Notes: generated from the sequence alone by a model not told the origin. A stretch of 64,000 nt of DNA from Yersinia hibernica (GCF_004124235.1 NZ_CP032487.1:2542001-2606000), one strand, 5' to 3'; shown: positions 17,549 to 27,556, counted from the stretch's first letter. Numbers and translations are program-made.

Positions 17549-18292
17549 ATGAAGTCACTTGTCAAAGTTTCATTGGCCGCTCTTGCGCTGGCCTTTGCCG
17601 TTAGCTCCCACGCCGCAGAAAAAGAACTGATTGTTGCCACAGACACCGCATTTGTCCCTTTTGAGTTCAAACAAGGAGATAAATATGTTGGGTTCGATAT
17701 CGACTTATGGGATGCCATCGCGAAAAAACTGGATCTGAAATACACCCTGAAACCAATGGATTTCAGTGGCATCATTCCTGCGTTGCAAACCAAAAACGTC
17801 GATCTGGCACTGGCTGGGATCACGATTACTGATGAACGTAAAAAAGCGGTCGACTTCTCTGACGGCTATTACAACAGCGGCCTGTTAGTGATGGTCAAAG
17901 CGAATAATAACGACATCAAAGGCGAAGCAGACCTGAAAGGCAAAGTGCTGGCAGTGAAAAGCGGCACCGGCTCGGTCGATTATGCAAAAGCCAACATCAA
18001 AACCAAAGACCTGCGCCAGTTCCCGAATATCGATAATGCTTATTTGGAGTTAGGGACAGGTAATGCTGATGCCGTATTGCATGACACCCCCAACATCCTT
18101 TACTTCATCAAAACTGCCGGTAATGGCCAGTTCAAAGCCGTGGGCGACTCCATTAAAGCTCAGCAATACGGCGTAGCATTCCCACAAGGCAGTGACCTGC
18201 GTGAAAAAGTTAATGCCGCACTAAAATCTCTGAAAGAAGACGGCACTTACGCTGCAATCTATAAAAAATGGTTCGGCGTAGAACCTAAGTAA
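17549..18292 (+). CDS. glnH: Glutamine ABC transporter periplasmic binding protein GlnH
   Basis: A 247-residue periplasmic solute-binding protein with a signal peptide (cleavage after SSHA, near residue 22). The mature part starts [18 protein letters not shown], and [14 protein letters not shown] and [19 protein letters not shown] are the ligand-binding signature of family 3 amino-acid receptors. It delivers glutamine to the GlnPQ permease. The order glnH-glnP-glnQ is intact, with glnP 36 bases downstream. NtrC and sigma-54 sites upstream indicate induction under nitrogen limitation. Confidence 0.96.
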   Translation: MKSLVKVSLAALALAFAVSSHAAEKELIVATDTAFVPFEFKQGDKYVGFDIDLWDAIAKKLDLKYTLKPMDFSGIIPALQTKNVDLALAGITITDERKKAVDFSDGYYNSGLLVMVKANNNDIKGEADLKGKVLAVKSGTGSVDYAKANIKTKDLRQFPNIDNAYLELGTGNADAVLHDTPNILYFIKTAGNGQFKAVGDSIKAQQYGVAFPQGSDLREKVNAALKSLKEDGTYAAIYKKWFGVEPK

Positions 18293-18328
18293 TTCATTTT
18301 TTGCCGTTTTTAGACCAGGAGAATATCC

Positions 18329-18985
18329 ATGCAGTTTGAATGGAGCGCTATTTGGCCCGCCATCCCAATCCTGCTTGAAGGCGCCAAGTTAACCCTATGG
18401 ATTTCGGTCCTGGGGTTGCTTGGCGGCCTGATTATTGGGGTTATAGCAGGTTTTGCCCGCGCCTATGGCGGTTGGCTGAGCAGAAATATCGCATTAGTGT
18501 TTATTGAACTTATCCGGGGTACGCCCATTGTGGTACAGGTGATGTTCATCTACTTTGCGTTGCCGATGATGATGCCAGTGCGCATCGATCCCTTCACCGC
18601 TGCGGTAGTCACTATCATGATTAACTCAGGGGCGTATATCGCGGAAATCACCCGTGGTGCGGTTCTGTCAATCCATAACGGCTTTCGTGAAGCGGGTCTG
18701 GCGTTGGGATTATCCAAACGCGATACCTTGCGCTACGTGATTGCGCCTTTGGCCCTGCGCCGGATGCTGCCACCATTAGGTAACCAATGGATTGTCAGCA
18801 TCAAAGACACCTCACTGTTTATCGTGATTGGGGTGGCCGAACTGACTCGTCAGGGGCAGGAAATTATTGCGGGTAACTTCCGCGCCATGGAGATATGGAG
18901 TGCAGTTGCGGTTATCTACCTGATAATCACCTTGGCTCTGAGCTTCGTTCTGCGCCGGTTAGAAAGAAAACTGAAAATAATATGA
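18329..18985 (+). CDS. glnP: Glutamine ABC transporter permease GlnP
   Basis: A 218-residue inner-membrane permease with about five transmembrane helices. [20 protein letters not shown] and the EAA motif [29 protein letters not shown] (near 129-157), which contacts the ATPase, are typical of the HisMQ/GlnP family. It forms the glutamine channel with GlnQ. Its stop overlaps the glnQ start (ATGA), indicating translational coupling. Confidence 0.96.
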   Translation: MQFEWSAIWPAIPILLEGAKLTLWISVLGLLGGLIIGVIAGFARAYGGWLSRNIALVFIELIRGTPIVVQVMFIYFALPMMMPVRIDPFTAAVVTIMINSGAYIAEITRGAVLSIHNGFREAGLALGLSKRDTLRYVIAPLALRRMLPPLGNQWIVSIKDTSLFIVIGVAELTRQGQEIIAGNFRAMEIWSAVAVIYLIITLALSFVLRRLERKLKII

Positions 18986-19704
18986 TTGAATTCAAAAACG
19001 TCTCCAAACACTTTGGTAAAACCCAGGTGCTCCACGACATCAATCTGAATATCACCAAGGGAGAAGTGGTGGTTATTATTGGTCCTTCCGGCTCGGGTAA
19101 ATCCACCCTGCTGCGTTGCATCAATAAGTTGGAAGTCATTACCAGTGGCCAGCTGATTGTTGATGGCCTGGATGTCAATGATCCCAAAGTGGATGAACGC
19201 CTGATTCGCCAGGAAGCGGGCATGGTGTTCCAACAGTTTTATCTGTTCCCGCATTTAACAGCGCTGGAAAACGTGGCCTTTGGCCCCATCCGTGTACGAG
19301 GAGCGTCGAAGGAAGCGGCCAATAAACTCGCGATGGAATTATTGACTAAAGTCGGCTTGGAAGAGCGCGCTCATCATTATCCGGCAGAGTTGTCCGGTGG
19401 CCAACAGCAGCGTGTGGCAATCGCCCGGGCTCTGGCGGTAAAACCGAAACTGATGCTATTTGATGAGCCGACATCAGCCCTAGATCCCGAATTGCGCCAT
19501 GAAGTCTTGACCGTAATGAAAGATTTGGCCGAAGAGGGCATGACCATGGTCATCGTCACCCACGAAGTGGGCTTTGCGCAAAAAGTGGCATCGCGCTTGA
19601 TCTTTATAGATAAAGGCCGGGTGGCACAGGATGGGGATCCGGATAGTTTGATCTCCAATCCGCCCAGTGAACGTTTACAGGAATTCCTGCAACACGTTTC
19701 CTGA
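18982..19704 (+). CDS. glnQ: Glutamine ABC transporter ATP-binding protein GlnQ
   Basis: A 240-residue ABC ATPase powering glutamine import. Walker [10 protein letters not shown] (about 34-42), Q-loop [12 protein letters not shown], signature [15 protein letters not shown], Walker [13 protein letters not shown] and the H-loop TH are all present. The start at 18982 overlaps the glnP stop and gives [12 protein letters not shown], matching E. coli GlnQ (240). A strong terminator follows. Confidence 0.97.
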   Translation: MIEFKNVSKHFGKTQVLHDINLNITKGEVVVIIGPSGSGKSTLLRCINKLEVITSGQLIVDGLDVNDPKVDERLIRQEAGMVFQQFYLFPHLTALENVAFGPIRVRGASKEAANKLAMELLTKVGLEERAHHYPAELSGGQQQRVAIARALAVKPKLMLFDEPTSALDPELRHEVLTVMKDLAEEGMTMVIVTHEVGFAQKVASRLIFIDKGRVAQDGDPDSLISNPPSERLQEFLQHVS

Positions 19705-19733
19705 CGTGCAATTGATAGCGTACTAAAATAAAT

Positions 19734-19768
19734 ATGGCGGGTATCTTGACTGATACCTGCCATTTTTA
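19734..19768 (+). terminator. Terminator of glnHPQ
   Basis: ATGGCGGGTATC (19734-19745) pairs with GATACCTGCCAT (19752-19763, one G-U) around a 6-base loop, followed by TTTTAT. Confidence 0.9.
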
Positions 19769-19781
19769 TATGGATATTGGG

Positions 19782-21086
19782 TCATAGCGGCGGCTGTTGA
19801 TTCTTAACCTGAGAAAATGCCGTCATCAACTTCACCACGTCCTGCATACCAACATTGACCTGATTAATAACTTCACCAGCATCCTGGGTCAGTGTCACCC
19901 CGCCCCCCGCCTGCTCAACACACACCCCCATACCTTTGATGGCCGCCATAACACCATCTTGAATCGTCTTGGTCATATGCTCGATTTCAGTCGCCGCCTT
20001 ACGTGAGCTTTCTGCTAATATGCGCACCTCACTGGCTACCACAGAAAAACCCTTACCATGTTCACCCGCGTGGGCGGCCTCAATTGAGGCATTGATCGCT
20101 AATAAATTAGTTTGCGAAGAAATTTTACGGATAGCCTCCACAATCGTGCCAATCTCTTGCGAGCAGCGCCCTAATTCGCTGATAACAGAAGAAGTTTCTC
20201 GAGCGACAGACTCCACTTTCTGCATACCACGTACCGCCTGCTGGACAATTTCAGCCCCTTGTGATGCCGACCGGTCGGTGGTTAATGACAAATGGTGCAC
20301 ATCGCGGATCAGGTTTTCTTCCTGCTCCTGTTGCAACATCAAGGGTGTAATATCTTGTGCAATTTTCACGACTTTTAGCACCTGCCCCTCTTTGTCCATA
20401 ATCGGGTTGTAGCTCGCCTCCAGCCAAATCCGCTCGCCACGGCTGTTCACACGTTCAAAGCGCCCGACAATAAATTCACCACGGGCTAAACGCTGCCAAT
20501 GCTGATGATATTCCTCGGAGTGGGCAAATTCTGGGGTACACAAAATCTGATGGGGCTGATGTCGAATATCAGCCAGTGAATAACCAATAAAATGCAGTAA
20601 ATTCGCATTGGCATCCAAAATAATGCCAAGCGGTGTGAACGTAATCATTCCCATCGAGCGATTAAGTGCAGCCAATAAACTCTGGTGCTCTTGCGATTGT
20701 AAAATCCGCTCAGTCACATCACTCGCAATCTTGATAATTTCCACGACATGCCCTTGACTATTAAGGACTGGCGTATACGTCCCTTGCAACCAAATAATAC
20801 TGCCATCTTTACGGACACGTTTAATATTGTCAGTAATTGGCCGCCCTTCATTAAGTAATTGCCAGTGACGCCGATATGCATCACTTTGTACATAATGTGG
20901 GTCGCAAAACAGTTGATGATGCTTCCCGAGGACTTCTTCTCGCTGGTATCCCATTGCTTGTAAAAATAGTGTATTAGCATGCTTTACCGTGCCATCCGGC
21001 TTGAAAATAATCATCGGGACAGCCCCGTCAATTGAGGTCAATTCGGCGCGTGCAGAGGCATGAGATGAGCTGAAGTTGAACAACAT
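19782..21086 (-). CDS. Soluble PAS-PAS methyl-accepting chemotaxis-type sensor (BdlA-like)
   Basis: A 434-residue cytoplasmic protein without transmembrane or HAMP segments. Two PAS domains occupy about 20-130 and 140-255, each with N...F...GY....GK/H..Q..C signatures and PAC motifs ending WLQGTYTPV and WLEASYNPI. An MCP signalling domain follows (about 270-430), with the conserved hairpin tip SSQTNLLAINASIEAAHAGEHGKGFSVVA split over adjacent segments. The layout and length match Pseudomonas BdlA (PAS-PAS-MCP, 417 residues), which mediates biofilm dispersion. PAS domains may bind haem or flavin to sense redox or oxygen. It could equally be an aerotaxis-type receptor; no che genes are nearby. 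Confidence 0.85.
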   Translation of the reverse strand: MLFNFSSSHASARAELTSIDGAVPMIIFKPDGTVKHANTLFLQAMGYQREEVLGKHHQLFCDPHYVQSDAYRRHWQLLNEGRPITDNIKRVRKDGSIIWLQGTYTPVLNSQGHVVEIIKIASDVTERILQSQEHQSLLAALNRSMGMITFTPLGIILDANANLLHFIGYSLADIRHQPHQILCTPEFAHSEEYHQHWQRLARGEFIVGRFERVNSRGERIWLEASYNPIMDKEGQVLKVVKIAQDITPLMLQQEQEENLIRDVHHLSLTTDRSASQGAEIVQQAVRGMQKVESVARETSSVISELGRCSQEIGTIVEAIRKISSQTNLLAINASIEAAHAGEHGKGFSVVASEVRILAESSRKAATEIEHMTKTIQDGVMAAIKGMGVCVEQAGGGVTLTQDAGEVINQVNVGMQDVVKLMTAFSQVKNQQPPL

Positions 21087-21315
21087 AAGTCGAGTCCTTA
21101 TGGTGAAAGATAGAGCTGCAAATAGGTCATGTGACTAGCAACGTGTTTGCACAACAAAACCCAGAAAAACCTAATAGGATTTTCTTTAAGTTTTATTCTT
21201 CACCCTGGACGATGAGGTTAGTGGTTAATAAAAATAAATACAGAAAAAATCAAAATAAAACTTACACTTGTCAGCTATAGTGCCAGACTAAGAATTATCT
21301 TAATTAGCATAGACG

Positions 21316-21545
21316 AAAGTATTGAGGTTTGCTGCAAGCGCAGTACAAGGAAAATAAGGGAGTGGGGGCTTGCAATGCCCAAAGTCGCGAGAGTTGCAGG
21401 TTAGCGACCAGTCGCCGACACATTGGCCGTAGACTGGTTTGCACAGCACTTATGCAAGCCTGTAGGCTGCGCCCTCTTGGCCGATTAACCGCCATGAGCT
21501 TACATCAGTAAATAGCCAGCCCTGCAACTTTCAATACCTACGGGA
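21316..21545. repeat. ERIC-like palindromic intergenic element
   Basis: The right end (about 21494-21545) contains GAGCTTACATCAGTAA and CCTGCAACTTTCAATACC, close to the ERIC consensus GAGCTTACATAAGTAA and CCTGCAACTTGAAGTA. The left end (21319-21339) reads GTATTGAGGTTTGCTGCAAG, an imperfect inverse of the right end. Inside, GGCTTGCA (21367-21374) and TGCAAGCC (21453-21460) are also inverted. The GC content is higher than the flanks. At about 230 bases it is longer than the standard 127-bp ERIC, so it is probably an ERIC with an insertion or a related miniature element. It abuts the rlmF stop. Confidence 0.6.
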
Positions 21546-22508
21546 TTACCAGCGCTCTGCTTTCCAGGCAGCTTGCTGCTCTGGTGTTAGGAACGTCCAG
21601 GCGACAAACCGGCTCACTTTCTGCCCCTGGGCCATATCAATAGTACGAACCTCAACAGCATTGGCGTAACGCAGCGCATGATAAATAGCCGGTAATGTTG
21701 TCTTTTTAGAAATCAGCGAGGTAAACCAGAAACAGTTTTGTGCTTTTGTTGCACTCTCTGCCACCATGCGGCTAACAAATCCTTCTTCCCCGCCTTCACA
21801 CCAAAGCTCGCTATTTTTGCCACCAAAATTTTGCACCGGCTGAGCGGCGACGTCACCTTTACCCAGCTTGTGCAATTTGCGCCGCGTGGTTGCTGCCGCC
21901 TCTTCTGCTGAGCCATGGAATGGCGGATTACACAGAGTGGCATCATAGCGCTCATTCACGGCCAGAATACCGTCGAATATCGCCTGTGGATTCTTTTGCA
22001 GTTTAAGCCGAAGACTATTTTTTAGCGCTGGGTTCATGGCGACCACCATCTTCGCCGCACTGAGTGCAGGCGAGTCAATGTCAGTTCCAGTGAAACGCCA
22101 GCCGTATTCTCGTTGACCAATAATGGGATAAATACAGTTCGCACCCACACCAATATCCAACAAAGCAATATTTTTACCCTGCGGGATAACACCATCATTG
22201 CAGCTGGCCAATAAATCAGCCAAGTGGTGGATATAATCTGCACGCCCGGGGATGGGGGGGCATAAACAGTCAGCTGGAATATCCCAATATTCAATGCCAT
22301 AAAAATGTTTCAGCAATGCTTTATTGAGCATTTTCACCGCCAGTGGAGAGGCAAAGTCGATAGAAATATCACCATAAGCAGTTGGCGCCAAAAATGGAAT
22401 TAGCTCAGGGCAACTCGCTGAAAGCGCGGCAAAATCGTAACGTGAGCGATGACGGTTGCGCGGGTGCAAGCCACTTTTTTCTTTCGGGAATATTTTTTTG
22501 TTTTCCAT
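21546..22508 (-). CDS. rlmF: 23S rRNA (adenine1618-N6)-methyltransferase RlmF
   Basis: A 320-residue SAM-dependent methyltransferase that modifies A1618 of 23S rRNA. The opening GLHPRNRHRSRYDF, the central WDIP..CLCPPIPGRADYIHHLADLLA, the SAM-binding LDIGVGANCIYP and the catalytic NPPF (in ATLCNPPFHGSAEEA) match E. coli RlmF (YbiN). The late QGQKVSRFVAWTFL is also conserved. I place the start at 22508 (MENKKIFPKEK) because the first 15 codons of the longer frame from 22553 have no family counterpart, though the ribosome site is weak in either case. Confidence 0.93.
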   Translation of the reverse strand: MENKKIFPKEKSGLHPRNRHRSRYDFAALSASCPELIPFLAPTAYGDISIDFASPLAVKMLNKALLKHFYGIEYWDIPADCLCPPIPGRADYIHHLADLLASCNDGVIPQGKNIALLDIGVGANCIYPIIGQREYGWRFTGTDIDSPALSAAKMVVAMNPALKNSLRLKLQKNPQAIFDGILAVNERYDATLCNPPFHGSAEEAAATTRRKLHKLGKGDVAAQPVQNFGGKNSELWCEGGEEGFVSRMVAESATKAQNCFWFTSLISKKTTLPAIYHALRYANAVEVRTIDMAQGQKVSRFVAWTFLTPEQQAAWKAERW

Positions 22509-22678
22509 CGTACCGACTCTCTGATAGGCATTTTCTGGCGCGTAAGATAGCATAAATTCGGGTTAAACGAGTTAGCAGCACAAGAAGCCGCTTGCTGTTA
22601 GTCAATGTATCACAAGCCAGAATATCTGATGGATGACACTATTCAGGCCCGGTGAACCACTGTGCAATATAGGAATGT

Positions 22679-23347
22679 ATGAGTACTGAAAACGACTATT
22701 ACTACGAACCGGCTGCTGGCCATGGTCTGGCACATGACCCGCTGAAGTCTATTATTAGCCCGCGCCCCATCGGTTGGATATCGTCAGTCAGTAGCAGCGG
22801 GCAACGTAATCTTGCGCCTTACAGCTTCTTTAACTGCTTTAGTGACCGCCCCCCTATTATTGGTTTTTCCAGTAGTGGCTGGAAAGACAGCGTGGCGAAT
22901 ATCACACAAACCGGTGAATTTGTCTGGAACTTGGCCACCCGCCCACTGGCTGAGGCGATGAATAACAGCTCCGCTTCTCTAGCGCGTGATCAAGACGAGT
23001 TTCTATTTGCTGGATTAACACCGAGACATGGCCGCCGCGTCAAGGTTGATTGTGTCGCCGAAAGCCCGGTAAATTTTGAATGTAAACTGACCCAATGTAT
23101 TCAGCTAAAAAATGCTGAAGGGGCGGCAATTGATAACTGGCTAGTCTTAGGTGAAGTTATCGCGGTACATATTCATCGTGAACTCATCAATGCCGAGGGG
23201 ATTTACCAGACAACCGCCGCTCAACCCATTTTACGTGGCGGTGGCGCCAGCGCTTATTACCAGATTGCCGATGACTTGCGCTTTGACTTATTACGACCTG
23301 AGGGCACGGAACTCCGGCAATTTAATTCAAAAAAACTGAACAAATAG
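22679..23347 (+). CDS. Flavin reductase-like domain protein
   Basis: A 222-residue protein with the FMN-binding split-barrel fold of the flavin reductase-like family (PF01613). Hallmarks are the early SIISPRPIGWISSVSSSGQRNLAPYSFFN segment (about 24-52, FMN phosphate loop), the middle RPPIIGFSS, and the DTxxNI-like SVANITQTGEFVWNLA. Family members bind FMN and reduce flavins or act with oxygenases; the partner here is unknown. AGGA precedes the ATG. It is divergent from rlmF and upstream of a BhsA-like gene with its own ribosome site. Confidence 0.85.
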   Translation: MSTENDYYYEPAAGHGLAHDPLKSIISPRPIGWISSVSSSGQRNLAPYSFFNCFSDRPPIIGFSSSGWKDSVANITQTGEFVWNLATRPLAEAMNNSSASLARDQDEFLFAGLTPRHGRRVKVDCVAESPVNFECKLTQCIQLKNAEGAAIDNWLVLGEVIAVHIHRELINAEGIYQTTAAQPILRGGGASAYYQIADDLRFDLLRPEGTELRQFNSKKLNK

Positions 23348-23445
23348 CTCAATTCTATCCGGTTTTAAAATTTCAACAAGGGCGTAACATAGCTTCTATC
23401 GAAAGGGAACGCCCTTTCAAACTAAAAACCGAATAGGAATACATC

Positions 23446-23706
23446 ATGAAAAACATCAAAAATTTCGTTGCAGTTATCGCCCTGTCTACTTTATCTTTCG
23501 GTAGCTTCGCCGCTGAATACGTCAATAGCCAGGAAGCGGCTAAATTAGAACAAGTTGGCGTTATCTCCGTCAGTGGTGTCACTGACCTGAGCAGCTTGAA
23601 AGCACAACTGGCAGAAAAAGCCGATGCCGCTGGCGCTAAAGCTTTCACTATCACCTCAGCAACCGGCAATAACTTGATGCATGGTACTGCGGTTATTTAT
23701 AACTAA
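23446..23706 (+). CDS. BhsA/McbA family (DUF1471) periplasmic stress protein
   Basis: An 86-residue exported protein. A signal peptide (cleavage after FGSFA, near residue 22) leads to one DUF1471 domain with EKADAAGAKAFTITSATGNN.MHGTAVIYN at the C-terminus, the family signature. BhsA and McbA of E. coli influence biofilm formation, stress tolerance and outer-membrane permeability. In E. coli mcbA lies beside rlmF, so this is probably the positional counterpart of mcbA, but paralogues are numerous and I leave the symbol open. Confidence 0.9.
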   Translation: MKNIKNFVAVIALSTLSFGSFAAEYVNSQEAAKLEQVGVISVSGVTDLSSLKAQLAEKADAAGAKAFTITSATGNNLMHGTAVIYN

Positions 23707-23737
23707 TTAACCTTTAGTTATCAAAGCGTTGTAACAG

Positions 23738-23772
23738 AAAAAGCCCATCAGCAAACCTGATGGGCTTTTTTC
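23738..23772. terminator. Bidirectional terminator after the BhsA-like gene
   Basis: AAAAAGCCCATCAG (23738-23751) pairs with CTGATGGGCTTTTT (23757-23770) around a 5-base loop. Long A and T runs let it serve both this gene and the converging M3 peptidase gene. Confidence 0.95.
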
Positions 23773-23799
23773 TGTATGCAACACAAAGCGTTATATTTT

Positions 23800-25656
23800 T
23801 TATTGCAGCCGCGCGTTTATAGCCTGGGCGAATGTACGGCACATCACCTCATCACCCTGCTGGTTGTCAGCCAGAAGTTCATCGCCATCAACCACCCGCA
23901 GCGCCACATTTAAATCAAAGTCTGCCGCCGACTGTGGCCGTATTTCGGCCAATTCAATGGTTTTTTTGGCCTCATGCCAAGCCTCTGCAACGGTTTGATT
24001 ACAAACGTTGGCCAGATAATCCGGATTAAACCCCTCGCCTGTTAGGCTGCGCAATGTCTCATCGTGGCTGACACTGTTGCCGGGCCGCCAATAATGCTCA
24101 GCGAGATCAGGCCCAATCGCGGGGTTATCCGTCAAATAGCCGTCGCGTTTGAGGAAGAATGCTCGGGTCTGCTCGACCGCCATCAATGCCAATAAATAAC
24201 CTTGATAAGAGCAAGCTGACTCCATTGATAGCAAATGTGGAATCGCTAAGGTGGGGCGCGGGCTGCCACTGACACCCAGAATTTTTAACTCAATATCCCG
24301 TGCCAATTGGGTCATCGCCTCTGGCGTACATTGTGCGTCATCCCACTGATAAAGCTGCCATTCAAAATAGGGCACTAATAAGATATGGCGCTCATTAAAA
24401 GCTCTCATCGGTTGCCGCGCCTGAATACTTTCCTGAATCAATGCATCGGGAACCGCTGCACCCTCACTATTTTTAGCATAACGTTTTATCCAATCGGCAT
24501 CATCAAGCAGGCTATCACAGAACATCGATTGCGTTTCGGCATAAGCCATTGAAGTTGGAGGAAATTCCTGTGAGAAACACGGCGCATTTTGCACAATATT
24601 GGAAAAATGTGCGGCATGCCCCCCTTCATGGAACAAGGTATTTAGCCCCGCCGCCCCACTTCCAACCAGATCTGGCTTGGCCAAACTGGTAAAATTGATC
24701 CGCGCAGGTATCCATTTGCCTTGATCGACAAAAGGCGGTACCGGCCCATGCATAAAACCATTTTCATATTTACCTTTGCGCACCAACAGATCTAAAGTCA
24801 TCTGTGCACCACGAAAACCAATATGCAGCCGTTTAAAGCTGTTGACCCAGCGATCAAGTGACTCAGCAAAGGGAAAATAAGGGTCTAATTGACGAGTAAC
24901 ATCGCCCCCACTGGCAAAGCGAATATTCCAGGGTTGCAGGGTTTCAGGGCCTTTATCTTCAACTAATTGCTGTAAACTTCGCAGGTTAGCCTCACGGGTT
25001 TGGGCTTCGAAACGATCCAAAATGGTAAATAACTGCTCTGGCGTCATCTGCTCAGTTTTATTCACTTTGTAATCAAAGTAATTGCGATAGCCCATTTTCC
25101 GGGCGAAACGATTACGTAAACTAATGAGTTCTGGTAAACCATGGTGCAATAACCATTGCTCCAGCCCACGTAATGCCAGATGTGAACTATGGCGATACTC
25201 CGTATTCTCATTGGTGCCTTGATTGGTCAATAACTCCCCCAAGGAAGCAGCCACTCGCTCACCAGCAGCATTTAAATGTGTCAGAATAAAGGTCTTGCGG
25301 CGCTGGAAGAGGGCTGACTCAGCTGCAATAATTTCATCGAGTAGCGTTTGCGTAGCGGGATCTTCAATAGCATTACAATCAAAAAAACGATACCACCCTT
25401 GCAACCCATGCAGCAGTTCATCCCGTTCCGCCGTAGCGGGTTCATTTTTCAGCTGGGCAATAAGGTCACGCAACTCTTTTAGCCGCTGGCTTTGTGCAAT
25501 AAAACGCTTATAAATTGTCTCAGCGGCTGAGAATTGCTGTGCAATATCCTCGCCGCCAAGCCCCATGTAGTTCTGCCAGAACAGGTCCTCTTTGGCCTGA
25601 TGGACTGCCAGATAATCCTTATTTAAAGCAGTAAAATAGTTCAAAGCCTGTTGCAT
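23800..25656 (-). CDS. M3 family zinc metallopeptidase (oligoendopeptidase type)
   Basis: A 618-residue cytoplasmic peptidase. The zinc motif HEGGH is at 343-347 in TLFHEGGHAAHFS, with the third ligand Glu about 30 residues later in AYAETQSMF. The C-terminal PHLLSMESACSYQGYLLALMAVEQ stretch is also family-like. M3 enzymes degrade oligopeptides of roughly 5-20 residues. It is not closely similar to Dcp or OpdA as I recall them and fits better in the PepF-like branch. ybiB lies 78 bases upstream on the same strand. Confidence 0.87.
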   Translation of the reverse strand: MQQALNYFTALNKDYLAVHQAKEDLFWQNYMGLGGEDIAQQFSAAETIYKRFIAQSQRLKELRDLIAQLKNEPATAERDELLHGLQGWYRFFDCNAIEDPATQTLLDEIIAAESALFQRRKTFILTHLNAAGERVAASLGELLTNQGTNENTEYRHSSHLALRGLEQWLLHHGLPELISLRNRFARKMGYRNYFDYKVNKTEQMTPEQLFTILDRFEAQTREANLRSLQQLVEDKGPETLQPWNIRFASGGDVTRQLDPYFPFAESLDRWVNSFKRLHIGFRGAQMTLDLLVRKGKYENGFMHGPVPPFVDQGKWIPARINFTSLAKPDLVGSGAAGLNTLFHEGGHAAHFSNIVQNAPCFSQEFPPTSMAYAETQSMFCDSLLDDADWIKRYAKNSEGAAVPDALIQESIQARQPMRAFNERHILLVPYFEWQLYQWDDAQCTPEAMTQLARDIELKILGVSGSPRPTLAIPHLLSMESACSYQGYLLALMAVEQTRAFFLKRDGYLTDNPAIGPDLAEHYWRPGNSVSHDETLRSLTGEGFNPDYLANVCNQTVAEAWHEAKKTIELAEIRPQSAADFDLNVALRVVDGDELLADNQQGDEVMCRTFAQAINARLQ

Positions 25657-25734
25657 AACGTTCCTTTTCAGCAGCTTGGGAAAGCAAAAAAGTGACTCAC
25701 TCTGATGTAGTCAAGGTGGCTAAATGACCCAATG

Positions 25735-26700
25735 TTAGAGTGGTTTGGTTGTTATCTGGTGCAGTGCCTGTTCGAGTGTATCCGCCTGCCCGACTGCGAC
25801 CAAACAGCAGGCTAGCTGCTTTTGGATAGAATCAGGGACAGGTAAAACCCCCGCTAAACAATCTTCAATCCAAGCGGCGGTGGTAGCGGTATCTTTTGCC
25901 AAAGGTAATGTCTGTTCAGTTGGCTCTGGTTGACGATCTAACAAAATCTGCTGCTCGCCTTCATTGATGTAATGAATCGGTGGACAACGTAATGGGTTAG
26001 CATAAACCTCCCCCTCAGTCCCTTGCTGTAACAGTGCCGGCGCACTGATCGCCTGGAAGAATCTCCCGACTTTTTGCATGTATTCCGGATGAGAAACACT
26101 CGCAAGGCGCAGCGCCTTATCGTGGATAAATGGTGTGGCCAGTTTTGCCAAGGTATGGCTACTGTTTCTCACTCCCATACGCCAGCGTTGCTGTAATTGC
26201 GCGTCTAACTGAGCGGACAGTGCTGAAACAGGAATAAACACCGGCAGCCCATTATCCAGGCGCGATTGAGCCTCGGCCACACTGTGTGACCAGGGAATGT
26301 TCAGGTGCTGAAAAATCTCGCCACTGGTCACCCGGCTACTGTCTTCTGTCACGCCGTGCACCACCACTGGCAGCCCAAGTCGGGCCAATAATAGTGCCAG
26401 TAATGGGGTGAGATTAGCTTGTTTGCGGGCACCATTGTAGCTTGGGATAACAATCGGTAATGGGCGGCCCTGCGGCGTGCGCAGTGACATCACCTGCTCT
26501 TGCATCGCCTGATAAAACCCCAGGATTTCCTGTTCGGATTCACCTTTAATGCGCAATGCAATCAGAATGCCCCCCAACTCCAGCGCCGGGACTTGCCCCG
26601 CCAGCATCGCCTTATACAGTTCATAGGCAGTCGGTTGATCCAAATCACGGGCATGATTTTTACCGCGCCCAATCTCTTTGATAATTTTGCTGTAATCCAT
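25735..26700 (-). CDS. ybiB: YbiB, TrpD2-like phosphoribosyltransferase-fold protein
   Basis: A 321-residue protein with the anthranilate phosphoribosyltransferase (TrpD) fold. MDYSKIIKEIGRGKNHARDL at the start, VIPSYNGARKQANLTPLLALLL and RWRMGVRNSSHTLAKLATPF match E. coli YbiB (320). YbiB-type TrpD2 proteins are reported as nucleic-acid-binding dimers rather than tryptophan enzymes, and in E. coli the gene follows dinG under SOS control. Here aqpZ separates it from dinG, so that linkage may be broken. Confidence 0.92.
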   Translation of the reverse strand: MDYSKIIKEIGRGKNHARDLDQPTAYELYKAMLAGQVPALELGGILIALRIKGESEQEILGFYQAMQEQVMSLRTPQGRPLPIVIPSYNGARKQANLTPLLALLLARLGLPVVVHGVTEDSSRVTSGEIFQHLNIPWSHSVAEAQSRLDNGLPVFIPVSALSAQLDAQLQQRWRMGVRNSSHTLAKLATPFIHDKALRLASVSHPEYMQKVGRFFQAISAPALLQQGTEGEVYANPLRCPPIHYINEGEQQILLDRQPEPTEQTLPLAKDTATTAAWIEDCLAGVLPVPDSIQKQLACCLVAVGQADTLEQALHQITTKPL

Positions 26701-26851
26701 GGTGCGGTATTTCTCCTATCAATGCTTCGGAATATCAATCAGGTTGAATATGGCTGAAACTTTATCACTGATATGGATATGTCCGAAACAATTGATAGCT
26801 AACTCCGGCCCGACCACCGCGAGAAGTAAAACCACCGTGACCGGGCTACTT

Positions 26852-27556
26852 TTATGGATTGTTCGCCTCTTCCGGTGGGCTAAACAACACCCGGTAGATA
26901 GCGCCGCCCAGAGCCCCGCCAACCAAAGGCGCGAGCCAAAATACCCATAATTGTTGCAAGGCGATTCCACCTGCAAAAATAGCCACCCCGGTGCTACGGG
27001 CTGGATTTACCGAGGTATTATCCACAGGAATGCTGACTAAATGAATCAGTGTAAGACACAGGCCAATTGCCAGAGGGGCGGCAACTGCGGGAGAGCGTTT
27101 ATCGGTCGCGCCCATAATCACCATCACAAACCCCATAGTTAAAACCACTTCTGCGACCAATACTGAGGGTAAGTTATAGCCCCCCGGTGAGCGCACCCCA
27201 AAACCGTTAGTGGCGAAGCCGGCACTGACGTCAAAACCGGCCTTGCCACTGGCGATTAGATACAAAACTGCGGCGGCCGCTAATCCCCCGCAAACTTGCG
27301 CACCAATATAAGGAATCAACTGCGCGCCAGAAAACCGGCCACCGACCCATAATCCGAGTGATACCGCAGGATTAAAATGCGCACCAGAGACATGCCCTAG
27401 TGCATAGGCCATCGTGACCACCGTTAGCCCGAATGCCAATGCTACACCGAGGAATCCAATACCGGCCACTGGGAACATTGCCGCCAAGACTGCGCTACCA
27501 CACCCGCCTAACACCAGCCAGAAAGTGCCAATAAACTCTGCCATTAGCTGTTTCAT
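26852..27556 (-). CDS. aqpZ: Aquaporin Z
   Basis: A 234-residue inner-membrane water channel with six transmembrane helices and the two NPA loops, HFNPAVSLG and SVNPARSTG. The selectivity-filter residues of water-only channels (Phe, His, Thr, Arg) are consistent with FGTFWLV-type and [16 protein letters not shown] segments. Length and sequence match E. coli AqpZ (231). It lies between dinG and ybiB on the same strand. A 7-bp inverted repeat 37 bases upstream may be an operator. Confidence 0.96.
   Translation of the reverse strand: MKQLMAEFIGTFWLVLGGCGSAVLAAMFPVAGIGFLGVALAFGLTVVTMAYALGHVSGAHFNPAVSLGLWVGGRFSGAQLIPYIGAQVCGGLAAAAVLYLIASGKAGFDVSAGFATNGFGVRSPGGYNLPSVLVAEVVLTMGFVMVIMGATDKRSPAVAAPLAIGLCLTLIHLVSIPVDNTSVNPARSTGVAIFAGGIALQQLWVFWLAPLVGGALGGAIYRVLFSPPEEANNP

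Noticed and set aside
21304..21511. Overlapping 60-63 codon open frames on both strands
   Set aside because: They lie inside the ERIC-like palindromic element, are open on both strands because of its symmetry and base composition, and have no ribosome site.
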